Made by a program: the position numbers and the translations under genes
Notes under the pieces: generated by a model
What the model saw: only the letters and a program-made list of their open reading frames with translations
Databases searched by the model: none
What the model was told of the DNA's origin: nothing
In this document: piece after piece, positions 1 through 7,856 of the stretch
Layout: each line of letters starts with the position of its first letter
Position numbering within the stretch: position 1 is the first letter of the stretch
From: Actinospineispora spinosispora DSM 44797
Lineage (GTDB): Bacteria; Actinomycetota; Actinomycetes; Mycobacteriales; Pseudonocardiaceae
Assembly: GCF_000429025.1 (NCBI RefSeq)
Contig: NZ_KE386837.1
Coordinates: forward strand, 24,010-72,791
Reading direction: 5' to 3'
DNA: 48,782 nt

Positions 1-2
1 GG

Positions 3-35
3 GGGTGCATCGGCAGGACCGGTCAGTTCGCCACG
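3..35. repeat. 33-bp direct repeat, copy 1
   Basis: This stretch matches 174-206 at 31 of 33 positions. The second copy covers the 3' end of the NAD(P)-binding protein gene, so this looks like a duplicated gene terminus. The 90-bp palindrome at 41-130 lies between the two copies. The cause (slippage, or insertion of the palindrome with duplication) is inference. Confidence 0.75.
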
Positions 36-40
36 GTGTA

Positions 41-130
41 ACACCGCGCACCTCCCGGTGATGCCGCGCGCCTTCTGGTGACGCCGCGCGGTGTGCACAC
101 CGCGCGGTGTGGCATGAGGGTGCGCGGTGT
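41..130. repeat. ACACCGCGC palindrome, copy 1
   Basis: The outer arms are ACACCGCGCACC (41-52) and GGTGCGCGGTGT (119-130). A perfect 24-bp palindrome centred on GTGTGCACAC lies at 84-107. The same arms recur at 31494-31563, so this is a repeat family. It sits downstream of the minus-strand NAD(P)-binding gene. It could act as a terminator without a U-tract, but nothing proves that. Confidence 0.7.
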
Positions 131-173
131 CAGGCTTCCGCCCCGTGAGCCGGGGGTTTCGGCACAGCGAGTC

Positions 174-206
174 GGGTGCTTCGGCTGGACCGGTCAGTTC
201 GCCACG
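174..206. repeat. 33-bp direct repeat, copy 2
   Basis: This is the partner of 3-35 with two mismatches. It overlaps the last codons of the NAD(P)-binding protein gene, so this copy is probably the original. Confidence 0.75.
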
Positions 207-823
207 TTCAGGGACACTCGTACGGCCGCCGGGTCGTGCAGGGCCGTGAGCATCGCCAGTGCCAGGTCCGCGCGGCTGATCGCCATACCGCCGCGCAGCG
301 AGCTGTTCGTCGCTAGGCGGTACTCGCCGGTGCCCGGCTTGTCGGTCAGCTTCGGCGGACGGATGATCGTCCAGTCCACGTCGCTGGCGAACACCCGCTG
401 CTCCATACGGGCCATGTCGTCGTAGCCACCGCCGAAGAACAGGTGCAGGACGCGGTCCAAGAGCTTCTCGCTCGGGCCGCGTTGCGAGCGCGGCGTCACC
501 GGAACGGCGGTCAGCGCCACGAGCCGGCGCACACCGGCGGCGTGCATGACACCCAGGATGTTGTCGATACCGGCGGAGTACACGGTCGTCGGGCCGCGAC
601 CGGTACGACTGCCCAGCGCGGAGACGACCGCGTCCGCGCCGTCCATCGAGCCGTCCAGTGACGACGCGTCGAGCACATCGCCCCGCCGGATCGTGAGGCC
701 GGACAGCTCGGTCAGCGCGGCGGGATCGCGGACGACGGCGGTGACCTCGTGCCCACCGGCCACGGAGAGTCGGACGAACTCACGGCCGGTCGGTCCGGTG
801 CCGCCGAAGACGGTGAGTTTCAT
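194..823 (-). CDS. NAD(P)-binding Rossmann protein, atypical SDR/NmrA-like
   Basis: The 209-aa product opens with a beta strand and a glycine-rich dinucleotide-binding loop (TVFGGTGPTGREFV, residues 4-17), as in atypical short-chain dehydrogenases of the NAD(P)H-binding/NmrA type. The middle (DADAVVSALGS, then a VRRLVALTAV strand) follows the Rossmann pattern. No classical YxxxK catalytic pair is evident, so it may be a redox sensor or a reductase of unknown substrate. It is divergent from a TetR gene across a 75-bp gap holding two palindromic sites, so TetR control is likely. Its 3' end lies in a 33-bp duplication. Confidence 0.85.
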   Translation of the reverse strand: MKLTVFGGTGPTGREFVRLSVAGGHEVTAVVRDPAALTELSGLTIRRGDVLDASSLDGSMDGADAVVSALGSRTGRGPTTVYSAGIDNILGVMHAAGVRRLVALTAVPVTPRSQRGPSEKLLDRVLHLFFGGGYDDMARMEQRVFASDVDWTIIRPPKLTDKPGTGEYRLATNSSLRGGMAISRADLALAMLTALHDPAAVRVSLNVAN

Positions 824-839
824 GGCGCCTCCTCCTAGG

Positions 840-878
840 GTGAGTGAACACTTACCCAGTAGGGTAGTGAGTATTCAC
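840..878. promoter_or_regulatory. probable TetR operator pair in divergent promoter
   Basis: Two related dyads lie between the divergent genes. One is GTGAGTGAACACTTAC at 840-855 and the other is GTGAGTATTCAC at 867-878. Together they form a larger imperfect palindrome with GGGT/ACCC edges. Divergent TetR repressors usually bind such sites. The resemblance of GTGAGTG here to the palindromic element ends elsewhere is probably chance. Confidence 0.6.
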
Positions 879-898
879 CCACCACGCCAGGAGGTCGT

Positions 899-1495
899 AT
901 GACACCCCCCGTCACCTCGACCAGGGACCGGATTCTCGACGGCGCCGCGGAGGTGATGCGGGCCAAGGGGCTCGCGCACACCACGACGAAGGAGATCGCC
1001 AGGGCGTCCGGCTATTCCGAGGCGACGCTGTACAAGCTGTTCACCGACAAGGTCGACCTGTTCCTGTGCGTCCTCATGGAACGACTACCCCAGATCGCGC
1101 TGGTGCGCGACGAGCTGTCGACCAGGGTCGGCCACGGCGAGGTCATCGACACGCTGCGCGAGGCCGCCGAGCAGATGCTGGACTTCTACACCGCGTCGTT
1201 CCCGATCAGCGCCTCGGTGTTCGCCGACGCCGACCTGCTGGTCCGCCACCGTGACGGTGTCCTGTCCCGGGGCGCGGGCCCGGTCAAGGTCAACCATGCG
1301 ATCGCCGACTATCTGCGCGCGGAGCAGCACGCGGGCCGGGTCGCCGACGACGTGCGACCGGACGCGGTGGCGGCCGCACTGGCCGGCGCCTGTTTCCAGC
1401 GCGCCTTCCTCACGGCCTTCACCGGCGAGACCCCCACCCGGCAGGAACGGTCCCGCTGGCTCTCCGACCTGCTCGCCACAGTCCTCCGCCCCTGA
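899..1495 (+). CDS. TetR/AcrR family transcriptional regulator
   Basis: This 198-aa protein has a classic TetR N-terminal HTH at about residues 8-50 (RILDGAAEVMRAKGLAHTTT, then KEIARASGYSEATLYKLFTDK). A helical ligand-binding domain ends with a pocket-like region and the terminal segment RWLSDLLATVL. The ATG at 899 follows AGGAGG with good spacing. It very likely represses itself and the divergent NAD(P)-binding gene through the dyads at 840-878. The ligand cannot be read from the sequence. The gene ends just before a 49-bp palindrome that separates it from convergent moaD. Confidence 0.93.
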   Translation: MTPPVTSTRDRILDGAAEVMRAKGLAHTTTKEIARASGYSEATLYKLFTDKVDLFLCVLMERLPQIALVRDELSTRVGHGEVIDTLREAAEQMLDFYTASFPISASVFADADLLVRHRDGVLSRGAGPVKVNHAIADYLRAEQHAGRVADDVRPDAVAAALAGACFQRAFLTAFTGETPTRQERSRWLSDLLATVLRP

Positions 1496-1505
1496 CCCCG
1501 AGCGG

Positions 1506-1554
1506 CACGAATGTGGCTTTAGGGACGTTCAACGTCCCTGAAGCCACATTCGTG
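1506..1554. terminator. 49-bp palindrome between convergent genes
   Basis: Two 24-bp arms differ at one position around a single central base. The outer ends read CACGAATGTGG and CCACATTCGTG. It lies between TetR (+) and moaD (-), where a bidirectional terminator is expected. There is no U-tract, which is common in actinomycetes. Its ends differ from the GTGAGTG family, so it belongs to another palindrome type. Confidence 0.65.
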
Positions 1555-1584
1555 TCATCGGGGCGGTGGGGGCGGGACGTGAGG

Positions 1585-1836
1585 TCAGCCGCCGGCGAAG
1601 GGCGGCAGGACGTCCAGGGTGGCGCCCGTCGCGGGGCGCAGGGAGTGGTCCCGGACCGCGACCTCGTCCAGCAGCAGGCTGGACGCGGACAGCACCCGGG
1701 TCAGGGGCGCGCCGTGGCGGGTGGACAGCGTGGCCAGTACGTCGGCCACCGTGCCGCCCTCGGCGAGCGCGATCTCCTCCGACGGCACACCCGCCGCCGC
1801 TCTGGCCCCCGCGAAATAGCGAATGGTGATGGTCAC
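1585..1836 (-). CDS. moaD: MoaD-like molybdopterin synthase sulfur carrier subunit
   Basis: The 83-aa ubiquitin-fold protein (VTITIRYFAGARAAAG at the start) ends in the Gly-Gly needed for adenylation and thiocarboxylation (PPFAGG). In the family it carries the sulfur that MoaE uses to convert precursor Z (cPMP) to molybdopterin. The GTG at 1836 is chosen because GGAGG stands 9 nt upstream (1846-1850) and the length then fits MoaD. It starts 5 bp after the moaA stop, so the two genes are cotranscribed. No moaE is in the window. Confidence 0.9.
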   Translation of the reverse strand: MTITIRYFAGARAAAGVPSEEIALAEGGTVADVLATLSTRHGAPLTRVLSASSLLLDEVAVRDHSLRPATGATLDVLPPFAGG

Positions 1837-1841
1837 GCTGA

Positions 1842-2915
1842 CTAGCCTCCGATTGCGCTCATCGGTCGGTCGGGCTGCAGGAAACCGGGGTCGTCGATGC
1901 CGTGCCCGGCCGCCTTCGCCCACATCGCGCCACGCCAGACGTCGGCGATCTCGGTGTCCGAGGCGCCGCCGCGAAGCAGGGCACGCAGGTCGGTCTCGGT
2001 ACGGGCGAACAGGCAGGAGCGTAGCTGTCCGTCGCCGGTCAGCCTGGTCCGGTCGCACGCGGCGCAGAACGGCCTCGTCACCGACGCGATGACACCGACC
2101 GATCCGCGATGGCCACCGTGGCCGTCGGAGACCAGCCAGCGCTCGGCGGGGGCGCCGCCGCGCTCCTCGGTGTCGGGCACGAGGTCGAAGTCGGCGCGCA
2201 GCTGGGCGAGGATCTCACCGGCGGTCACCATCTCGGCCCGGTCCCAGCCGTGCTGGGCGTCCAGTGGCATCTGCTCGATGAACCGCAGCTGGTAGCCGGC
2301 GTCGAGGCAGAACCGCAGCAGCTCGGTGGCCTCGTCGTCGTTCACCCCGCGCAGCAGCACCGTGTTGACCTTGATCGGTCCGAGGCCGGCGCGCTGGGCC
2401 GCCGCCATGCCGTCCAGCACGTCGGTCAGCCGGTCGCGGCGGGTGATCGTGGCGAACCGCTCGGGACGCAGCGTGTCCAGCGAGACGTTCAGCCGGTCGA
2501 CCCCGACCGAGGCCAGCGCCTCGGCACGGCGGGCCAGCCCGATGCCGTTCGTGGTCAGCGAGATCTCCGGGCGGGGGTCCAGCGCGGAGACCTGGGACAG
2601 GATCGAGTCGAGACCGCGACGCAGCAGCGGCTCGCCGCCGGTGAAGCGCACCTCCTCGATCCCGAGGCTGTGCACCGCGATGCCGACCAGCCGCACGATC
2701 TCGTCGTTCGACAGCAGCTGGTCGGTGGGCGTCCAGTCGAGCCCCTCGGCCGGCATGCAGTACGTGCACCGCAGGTTGCAGCGGTCGGTCAGGGAGACCC
2801 GTAGGTCGGTCGCGACCCTGCCGAACCGGTCGATCAGCCGAGGATCAGCCGGTCTCGTGGGGTCGGCTCCGGGTGCGCTACGCAGCCCGGGAAGCCCGAG
2901 TTCGGTGACAGACAC
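1842..2915 (-). CDS. moaA: GTP 3',8-cyclase MoaA
   Basis: This 357-aa radical SAM enzyme converts GTP to 3',8-cyclo-GTP, the first step of molybdenum cofactor synthesis. The SAM-binding [4Fe-4S] motif CNLRCTYC has its cysteines at residues 46, 50 and 53. The second, C-terminal cluster motif (FCAACDRTRLTGDGQLRSC) is intact. The protein ends in the GG pair (SAIGG) known to matter in MoaA. It forms an operon with moaD. Its location 4.5 kb from molybdate uptake genes suggests a local molybdenum cluster. The GTG start at 2915 fits the family length. Confidence 0.96.
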   Translation of the reverse strand: MSVTELGLPGLRSAPGADPTRPADPRLIDRFGRVATDLRVSLTDRCNLRCTYCMPAEGLDWTPTDQLLSNDEIVRLVGIAVHSLGIEEVRFTGGEPLLRRGLDSILSQVSALDPRPEISLTTNGIGLARRAEALASVGVDRLNVSLDTLRPERFATITRRDRLTDVLDGMAAAQRAGLGPIKVNTVLLRGVNDDEATELLRFCLDAGYQLRFIEQMPLDAQHGWDRAEMVTAGEILAQLRADFDLVPDTEERGGAPAERWLVSDGHGGHRGSVGVIASVTRPFCAACDRTRLTGDGQLRSCLFARTETDLRALLRGGASDTEIADVWRGAMWAKAAGHGIDDPGFLQPDRPMSAIGG

Positions 2916-3109
2916 ACCACGAGAGTAGCCGTCCCCGGCCGTGGCTACACGTTGTCAATCATGCGTCTGACCTGCGCAGACGGTGACATTCCTCATCTGC
3001 TGGCGCAGCGTCTCCGCGCAGCCGCGGAATCGGATCTCCGTGGTCACCCCATCCGAATCGCGTCGGTGTGGGTCATAGCCGGTGACCAACAGCGGCGGAG
3101 GTGGCTCCA

Positions 3110-4153
3110 ATGGATGCGATGCGAGTCGAGGACCCGACCCACGTGGGCCGGTACCAGCTGCTGGGGCGGCTCGGCACCGGCGGCATGGGTCAGGTGTGGC
3201 TGGGTCGCGGCCCGGACGGCGAGCTGGCCGCCGTCAAGGTGGCGCTCGAGCCCTATGCGAGCGATCCGCGCTTCCGTGCCCTGTTCGCGCGCGAGGTAAC
3301 GACCGCGCGGCGCGTCCGTGCCCCCTGGTCCGCCGCCGTTCTCGCCGCCGACCCGGACGCGGACCGGCCGTGGCTGGCTACCGAGTACGTGGCCGGCCCG
3401 TCGCTGCGCGAGGCGGTCGCGGCGGGCGGCGGCCTTGCCGAGCCCGACCTGCTGACGCTCGCCGCGCGCCTGGCCGAGGCGCTGGCGCAACTGCACGCGA
3501 TGGGCGTCGTGCACCGGGACCTGAAACCTGCCAACGTTCTGCTCGCCGCCGACGGACCCCGGCTGATCGACTTCGGTATCGCGCACGCGCTGGACGACAC
3601 CCGCGCAGGCGCGGCCATGGGCACACCCGCGTTCATGTCTCCTGAACAGGTGAGCGACGACCGCGCGGGCTGTCCGTCGGATGTGTTCTCGCTGGCCTCG
3701 GTGCTGGCGTTCGCGGCATCCGGACAGGGGCCGTTCGGTACGACGGTGACACCGGTGGCCATGCTGTCCCGGATCGTGCACCAGCCACCGAACCTGACCG
3801 CCGTGCCGAGGCCGCTGCGCGACGAGCTCGAACGGTGCCTGGCCAAGGACCCGGCGCACAGGCCCACCGCGGCCGAGCTGGCCGTGAGGTTCGGCGCCCT
3901 CGCCTCCGGTGGCGGTCCATGGGTGACCCCGGCGGTGCGCAGGTTGGTCGACCGGGCGCACCGGACACCGCTGGGACCGTGCAGGCAGGCCTGGACGCCT
4001 GAACTGACCCCGAGGCGGGAGCGCATCCCGCTGCTGGCGGTCGGTCTCACCGTGCTGACGCTGCTGGGCGGGGTCGCGGTGGCGATGTCCTCTCCGGACG
4101 ACCCGGCACCGCATCCCACACAGGTCCAGGAAGTCACACGCGATTCTCTCTGA
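3110..4153 (+). CDS. membrane-anchored Ser/Thr protein kinase (PknB-like)
   Basis: The 347-aa protein is a Hanks-type kinase. It has a Gly-rich loop (GTGGMGQVWLG), the ATP lysine in AAVKV (about residue 43), catalytic HRDLKPAN (about 135-142), DFG (about 154-156) and an SPE activation-segment end. A single membrane helix near residues 315-335 is followed by a short outer tail of about 25 residues with no PASTA or other sensor domain. The ATG at 3110 has GGAGG 8 nt upstream; the earlier in-frame GTG at 3101 overlaps that site and is less likely. It may act with the downstream pseudokinase. Targets are unknown. Confidence 0.93.
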   Translation: MDAMRVEDPTHVGRYQLLGRLGTGGMGQVWLGRGPDGELAAVKVALEPYASDPRFRALFAREVTTARRVRAPWSAAVLAADPDADRPWLATEYVAGPSLREAVAAGGGLAEPDLLTLAARLAEALAQLHAMGVVHRDLKPANVLLAADGPRLIDFGIAHALDDTRAGAAMGTPAFMSPEQVSDDRAGCPSDVFSLASVLAFAASGQGPFGTTVTPVAMLSRIVHQPPNLTAVPRPLRDELERCLAKDPAHRPTAAELAVRFGALASGGGPWVTPAVRRLVDRAHRTPLGPCRQAWTPELTPRRERIPLLAVGLTVLTLLGGVAVAMSSPDDPAPHPTQVQEVTRDSL

Positions 4154-4489
4154 ATGTCTGAGCGGCCCACCCAGATGTTCTCCGCGCCGCACAGAGGCTG
4201 AGGCCAATCGGACCCGGGTTGGTCGGGCGGCGGTGGGAGCGTGCGGCCTGCGCTCGGAGGCTTCTCGCCCCGCCGGTCCCAGCAATCACATCAAGACCGT
4301 CTCGCAGAGCTTCGTGTCGTGTCGCAGGCACTGCAGCGTCTGCGACACGACACGACACGAAGGTGTGTGAAGCCGCCCCACAAGCCGTCGGGCTGAGACC
4401 TGGGTGCTGCGCGTGCTCGGTCTGTGCGAGCCTCGGCTGCACCGGCGGCGCATACTGATCACAACGCCGACCCACGGAGGCGACGCACA
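4154..4489. other. 336-bp intergenic region between the kinase genes
   Basis: No convincing gene is seen here on either strand. The region holds a strong hairpin (4310-4363) and the ribosome binding site GGAGG (4476-4480) of the next gene. Open frames across it lack recognisable protein sequence. Confidence 0.6.
4310..4363. terminator. large hairpin with ACGAC-type repeats
   Basis: The left arm CTTCGTGTCGTGTCGCAG (4310-4327) pairs with a right arm from 4340 to 4362 that carries one extra 5-bp ACGAC unit. It has no T-tract. It lies after the first kinase gene and could terminate or attenuate transcription into the second. Confidence 0.55.
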
Positions 4490-6112
4490 CTGCTCACCGC
4501 GCCGACACCCTCGGACCCGCCCCGGCTGGGCCCGTTCCGCCTGCTGGGCAAGCTGGCCAGTGGGGCGACCGGCGACACCTACCTCGGGCAGAGCTCGGAC
4601 GGCACCCTCGCCGCGGTCAAGCTCCTGCACGGGTGGCTCGCGAGCCACCCGGACTTCCGTACCGAGCTGGCGGAGGCGCTGCCCAAGGCGTTCGCGGTGC
4701 TGACCCTGACGGCCGCCGACCTCGGCGGTGAGCGGCCGTGGCTGGCCACCGAGTTCGTCCCAGGGGACACGCTGGCGGAACGCGTGCCCGCCACCGGGAC
4801 CCTGGCCGAGGACTCGCTGCTCGCGCTGGCCGCCGGTCTCGCGTCGGCGCTGGCGCACCTGCACGGGAACGGCCTCGCGCACCGCAACCTCACTCCGTCC
4901 TCGGTCCTGCTCGCGATGGACGCGCCGAAGCTCGTCGGCGTGGACATCGTGGCGCCGCCGATGACCCGAGACACGGGTCCGGCCGCCGACCTCGCGGCAC
5001 TGGCCTCGGTGCTGGTGTTCGCCGGAACCGGTCAGGGCGTCTCGGCGCTGCCCGCGATGCCGGACAGCCTGCGTACGGACCTGGCGCGCTGCCTGGCCGA
5101 GGATCCCGAGCAGCGGCCGCGAGCGGCCGAACTGGCCGAGTCCTTCGCGGGCCGGGGCAGCTGGCCGCCGAAGGACACGCATGCGGCGGTCGAGCGGACC
5201 CTGCAGCGTGTCGCGCTCCTGGCGGCGGCACCGCCCCCGGAGGTGCCTCAGGAGCTGCCGGTGCCGGTGGCCGTGCCGCCGTCGTCCCCGTGGAATCCGC
5301 ACGCCGCCCCGGAGCCCGCACCGCAAGCCCCGCCCGCCGAGGACAAGACGAAGCTCTGGCCGACCGTCCTTGTGCTGGTCGTCGTGCTCGCCCTGCTGGC
5401 CGCGCTGGGGATCGTGCTGTCCGGCGCGACGCCGTGGTCGGGCGCGCCGAGCGTGGTCGCCGCCCCGAGCACGCCGCCCCCGGCGCCGAGCACGCCGACG
5501 CCTGCCCCGGACGCGCCGCCGCCGCCTCTCATCCCGGGCTGGCACACCGCGATCTCCACGAGCCGCAACGTCGCCTACGACGTCCCGCCCGCGTGGCAGC
5601 CCGCGCCGCCGGGCGGCCAGATGGTCTTCCGGGACTCGCAGGGCCAGCCGTCGCTGGTGATGAACGGAGTCGCGCTCTTCGGGTCGATCGTGTGCCCCGG
5701 CCAGGACCGTGCCGAGCCCACCGCGTGGGCCGGAGTGACCGGTGTGGCCGACCCGGACACCGATGCCGCCGCACTGTCCTCGGCCAGGCTGTGGAGCAGC
5801 GGCTTCGGGTCCGGCGGGCAGCGGCCGGACGTGCGGCTACGCGCTCCGGTGCCGATCCTCGTCGGTGGTCGGCAGGGCAGCCTGAGCACCGCGTACGTGA
5901 CGAAGCCGGAGGGGACCTGCGGGGCTCGCCAGGTCCGAATCCAGGCCGTGGCGCTGCCGGGCAACCGAGGCGAGTCGGTCGTCTGGATGATGATCGGCCA
6001 GCAGGGTGACGTGACCGACGACGACCTGCTGCGCATCATCGGCACGATCCGCCCGGCCGGCATGCCCGACCGCTGCGCCCCGGTCGACCCGGCCCCCGGC
6101 AACTGGTGCTGA
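4490..6112 (+). CDS. Ser/Thr pseudokinase with extracytoplasmic domain
   Basis: The 540-aa protein has a kinase-like fold up to about residue 235. It keeps a Gly-rich loop (GKLASGATGDTYLG) and the ATP lysine (AAVKLL, residue 44), but HRD is HRN (131-133, HRNLTPSS) and DFG is replaced by GVD near 150-152. The catalytic Asp is therefore missing and it should be inactive. A proline-rich linker, one membrane helix (about 285-308), another Pro/Thr linker and an outer domain with two Cys follow. The start is taken as CTG 4490, 9 nt after GGAGG; a GTG at 4424 is the alternative. It probably acts as a binding partner of the upstream kinase. Confidence 0.85.
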   Translation: MLTAPTPSDPPRLGPFRLLGKLASGATGDTYLGQSSDGTLAAVKLLHGWLASHPDFRTELAEALPKAFAVLTLTAADLGGERPWLATEFVPGDTLAERVPATGTLAEDSLLALAAGLASALAHLHGNGLAHRNLTPSSVLLAMDAPKLVGVDIVAPPMTRDTGPAADLAALASVLVFAGTGQGVSALPAMPDSLRTDLARCLAEDPEQRPRAAELAESFAGRGSWPPKDTHAAVERTLQRVALLAAAPPPEVPQELPVPVAVPPSSPWNPHAAPEPAPQAPPAEDKTKLWPTVLVLVVVLALLAALGIVLSGATPWSGAPSVVAAPSTPPPAPSTPTPAPDAPPPPLIPGWHTAISTSRNVAYDVPPAWQPAPPGGQMVFRDSQGQPSLVMNGVALFGSIVCPGQDRAEPTAWAGVTGVADPDTDAAALSSARLWSSGFGSGGQRPDVRLRAPVPILVGGRQGSLSTAYVTKPEGTCGARQVRIQAVALPGNRGESVVWMMIGQQGDVTDDDLLRIIGTIRPAGMPDRCAPVDPAPGNWC

Positions 6113-6122
6113 CCAGGTACCC

Positions 6123-6162
6123 GTGAGTGTTTTGGGTTGCCAGGGCAACCCAAAACACTCAC
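6123..6162. repeat. 40-bp GTGAGTG palindrome (S1)
   Basis: Two 19-bp perfect arms starting GTGAGTGTTTTGGGTTGCC flank two central bases. It lies between the convergent pseudokinase and acyl-CoA dehydrogenase genes, 10 bp after one stop and 4 bp from the other. It is one of five exactly 40-bp copies and may serve as a bidirectional terminator. Confidence 0.9.
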
Positions 6163-6166
6163 GGGG

Positions 6167-7372
6167 TCAGCCGTGGCGCTTGAGTTCTTCCCGGGCCACC
6201 GAGCGCAGGTGGACCTCGTCGGGGCCGTCGGCCATGCGCAGGGCCCTCGCCCAGGCGTAGAAGTAGGCGAGGGGGAAGTCGTCGCTCATGCCGCCCGCGC
6301 CGTGGATCTGGATGGCGCGGTCGATGATCGCGCAGGCGATCCTCGGCACGACCACCTTGATGGCCGCGATCTCCGTCCGGGCGCCCTTCGCGCCGTGCCG
6401 GTCGATCAGCCACGCGGTCTTGAGCACCAGCAGCCGGGCCTGCTCCAGCTCGATGCGGCTGTTCGCGATCTGCTCGCGCACCACACCCTGGTCGGACAGC
6501 GGCCTGCCGAACGCGACGCGCGAGGTGGCCCGCCGGACCATCAGCTCCATCGCCCGCTCGGCCATGCCGATCAGCCGCATGCAGTGATGGATGCGGCCGG
6601 GGCCGAGGCGGGCCTGGGCGATGGCGAAACCGCCGCCCTCCTCACCGAGCAGGTTCGACACCGGCACGCGCACGTCGGTGAAGGTGATCTCGGAGTGGCC
6701 GTGCTGGTCCTGGTAGCCGAACACCGGCAGGTTCCGGATGATCTCCAGGCCGGGGGTGTCCCTGGGCACCAGCACCATCGACTGCTGGCGGTGCGCCTGC
6801 GCCTCGGGGTCGGTCTTGCCCATCACGATGAAGATCGAGCAGCGCGGGTCGGCCGTGCCGGAGATCCACCACTTGCGGCCGTTGATGACGTACTCGTCGC
6901 CGTCGCGGGTGATCGAGGTCTGCACGTTCGTGGCGTCCGAGGACGCCACGTCGGGCTCGGTCATCGCGAACGCGGACCGGATCTCGCCCTCCAGTAGCGG
7001 GGTCAGCCACTGTTCCTTCTGCTCGGGCGTGCCGAACAGGTGCAGCGTCTCCATGTTGCCGGTGTCCGGTGCCTGGCAGTTGATCGCTTCCGGCGCGATG
7101 ACCGGCGACCAGCCGGACACCTCGGCGACGTGGGCGTAGTCGAGGTTGGACAGTTTCGAGACGTCGGGCAGGAAGAGGTTCCACAGGCCGCGCGAGCGCG
7201 CCTCGGTCTTCAGCTCGTGCAGGACGGGCGGGGTGTCCCACTCGTTCGGCGTTCCCCGGCGCTCGGCGCGCCACGCGTCGTAGACGGATTCGGCGGGCAG
7301 CACCGCCTCGTCGAGGAACGCGCGCATGCGGTTGGTGTAGTCGACAGCGGTGTCGCTCGGCTGGAAGTCCAC
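6167..7372 (-). CDS. acyl-CoA dehydrogenase
   Basis: This full-length 401-aa flavoprotein oxidises acyl-CoA to 2-enoyl-CoA, passing electrons through FAD to ETF. The FAD/substrate signature (AMTEPDVASSDATNVQTSI), the ISGTADPRC region and the C-terminal IHGAGGMSDDFPLAYFYAWAR followed by ADGPDEVHLRSVAREEL fit the ACAD10/11-like or medium-chain-like bacterial group. The chain length of its substrate cannot be read. It stands alone on the minus strand, divergent from the mod operon, and ends beside the 40-bp palindrome S1. Confidence 0.94.
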   Translation of the reverse strand: MDFQPSDTAVDYTNRMRAFLDEAVLPAESVYDAWRAERRGTPNEWDTPPVLHELKTEARSRGLWNLFLPDVSKLSNLDYAHVAEVSGWSPVIAPEAINCQAPDTGNMETLHLFGTPEQKEQWLTPLLEGEIRSAFAMTEPDVASSDATNVQTSITRDGDEYVINGRKWWISGTADPRCSIFIVMGKTDPEAQAHRQQSMVLVPRDTPGLEIIRNLPVFGYQDQHGHSEITFTDVRVPVSNLLGEEGGGFAIAQARLGPGRIHHCMRLIGMAERAMELMVRRATSRVAFGRPLSDQGVVREQIANSRIELEQARLLVLKTAWLIDRHGAKGARTEIAAIKVVVPRIACAIIDRAIQIHGAGGMSDDFPLAYFYAWARALRMADGPDEVHLRSVAREELKRHG

Positions 7373-7379
7373 AGGCTGA

Positions 7380-7418
7380 CCCTACGACGCCGCTGACAGC
7401 GGTGCGACATTCGTAGGG
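7380..7418. promoter_or_regulatory. nested dyad in acd/mod divergent promoter
   Basis: The outer arms CCCTACGA (7380-7387) and TCGTAGGG (7411-7418) enclose an inner dyad CCGCTGACAGCGG (7390-7402). A likely -10, TAGGGT (7439-7444), ends 7 nt before the GTG at 7452, so the mod transcript may be leaderless. The site is a good candidate operator for the HTH-TOBE regulator encoded next to it. Confidence 0.5.
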
Positions 7419-7451
7419 CGCCACCGCACCCTCGGATGTAGGGTCCTGTCC

Positions 7452-7856
7452 GTGCCGCAGTTCCGGATTGCCGAGGCAGCTCGCCTGCTCGGAGTCAGTG
7501 ACGACACGGTGCGCCGGTGGACCGATGCGGGCATGCTCCCCGTCGAGGCCGACGCATCGAATCGCAAGGTCATCGACGGTGCTCGACTGGCCGAGTTCGC
7601 CCGTGCCCAGGCGCAGGCGGCGCCCGACCCGTCGACCGTGGGCCGCTCCGCGCGGAACCACCTGGTCGGTCTGGTCACCGAGATCATCTCCGATCGAGTG
7701 ATGTCGCAGGTCGAGATGCAGTGCGGGCCGCACAGGGTCGTCTCGTTGATGAGCACCGAAGCGGTCAAGGAGCTGGGGCTCGAGCCGGGCTCGCTCGCGG
7801 TTGCCGTGATCAAGTCGACGCAGGTCGTGGTGGAGACACCGGGAGGAGCACGATGA
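7452..7856 (+). CDS. HTH-TOBE molybdate-binding transcriptional regulator
   Basis: The 134-aa protein joins a MerR/excisionase-type HTH (residues 4-45, FRIAEAARLLGVSDDTVRRW) to one TOBE/Mop-like domain (about 66-128, SARNHLVGLVTEII... SLAVAVIKSTQVVVE). TOBE domains of this kind bind molybdate or tungstate. It therefore looks like a ModE-like switch for the operon it heads. Its stop overlaps modA as ATGA, so the two are translationally coupled. No Shine-Dalgarno precedes the GTG, in line with a leaderless start. Autoregulation through the dyad at 7380-7418 is inference. Confidence 0.88.
   Translation: MPQFRIAEAARLLGVSDDTVRRWTDAGMLPVEADASNRKVIDGARLAEFARAQAQAAPDPSTVGRSARNHLVGLVTEIISDRVMSQVEMQCGPHRVVSLMSTEAVKELGLEPGSLAVAVIKSTQVVVETPGGAR

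Noticed and set aside
1896..2804. Plus-strand open frames opposite moaA
   Set aside because: Composition is shadow-like and moaA has clear catalytic motifs on the other strand.
4134..4490. Minus-strand gene between the two kinases
   Set aside because: The frame spans a palindrome, has no family resemblance and has no ribosome site.
7517..7852. Extended modA frame starting upstream
   Set aside because: The upstream part overlaps the HTH-TOBE gene in another frame; the lipoprotein signal peptide starts at 7853.
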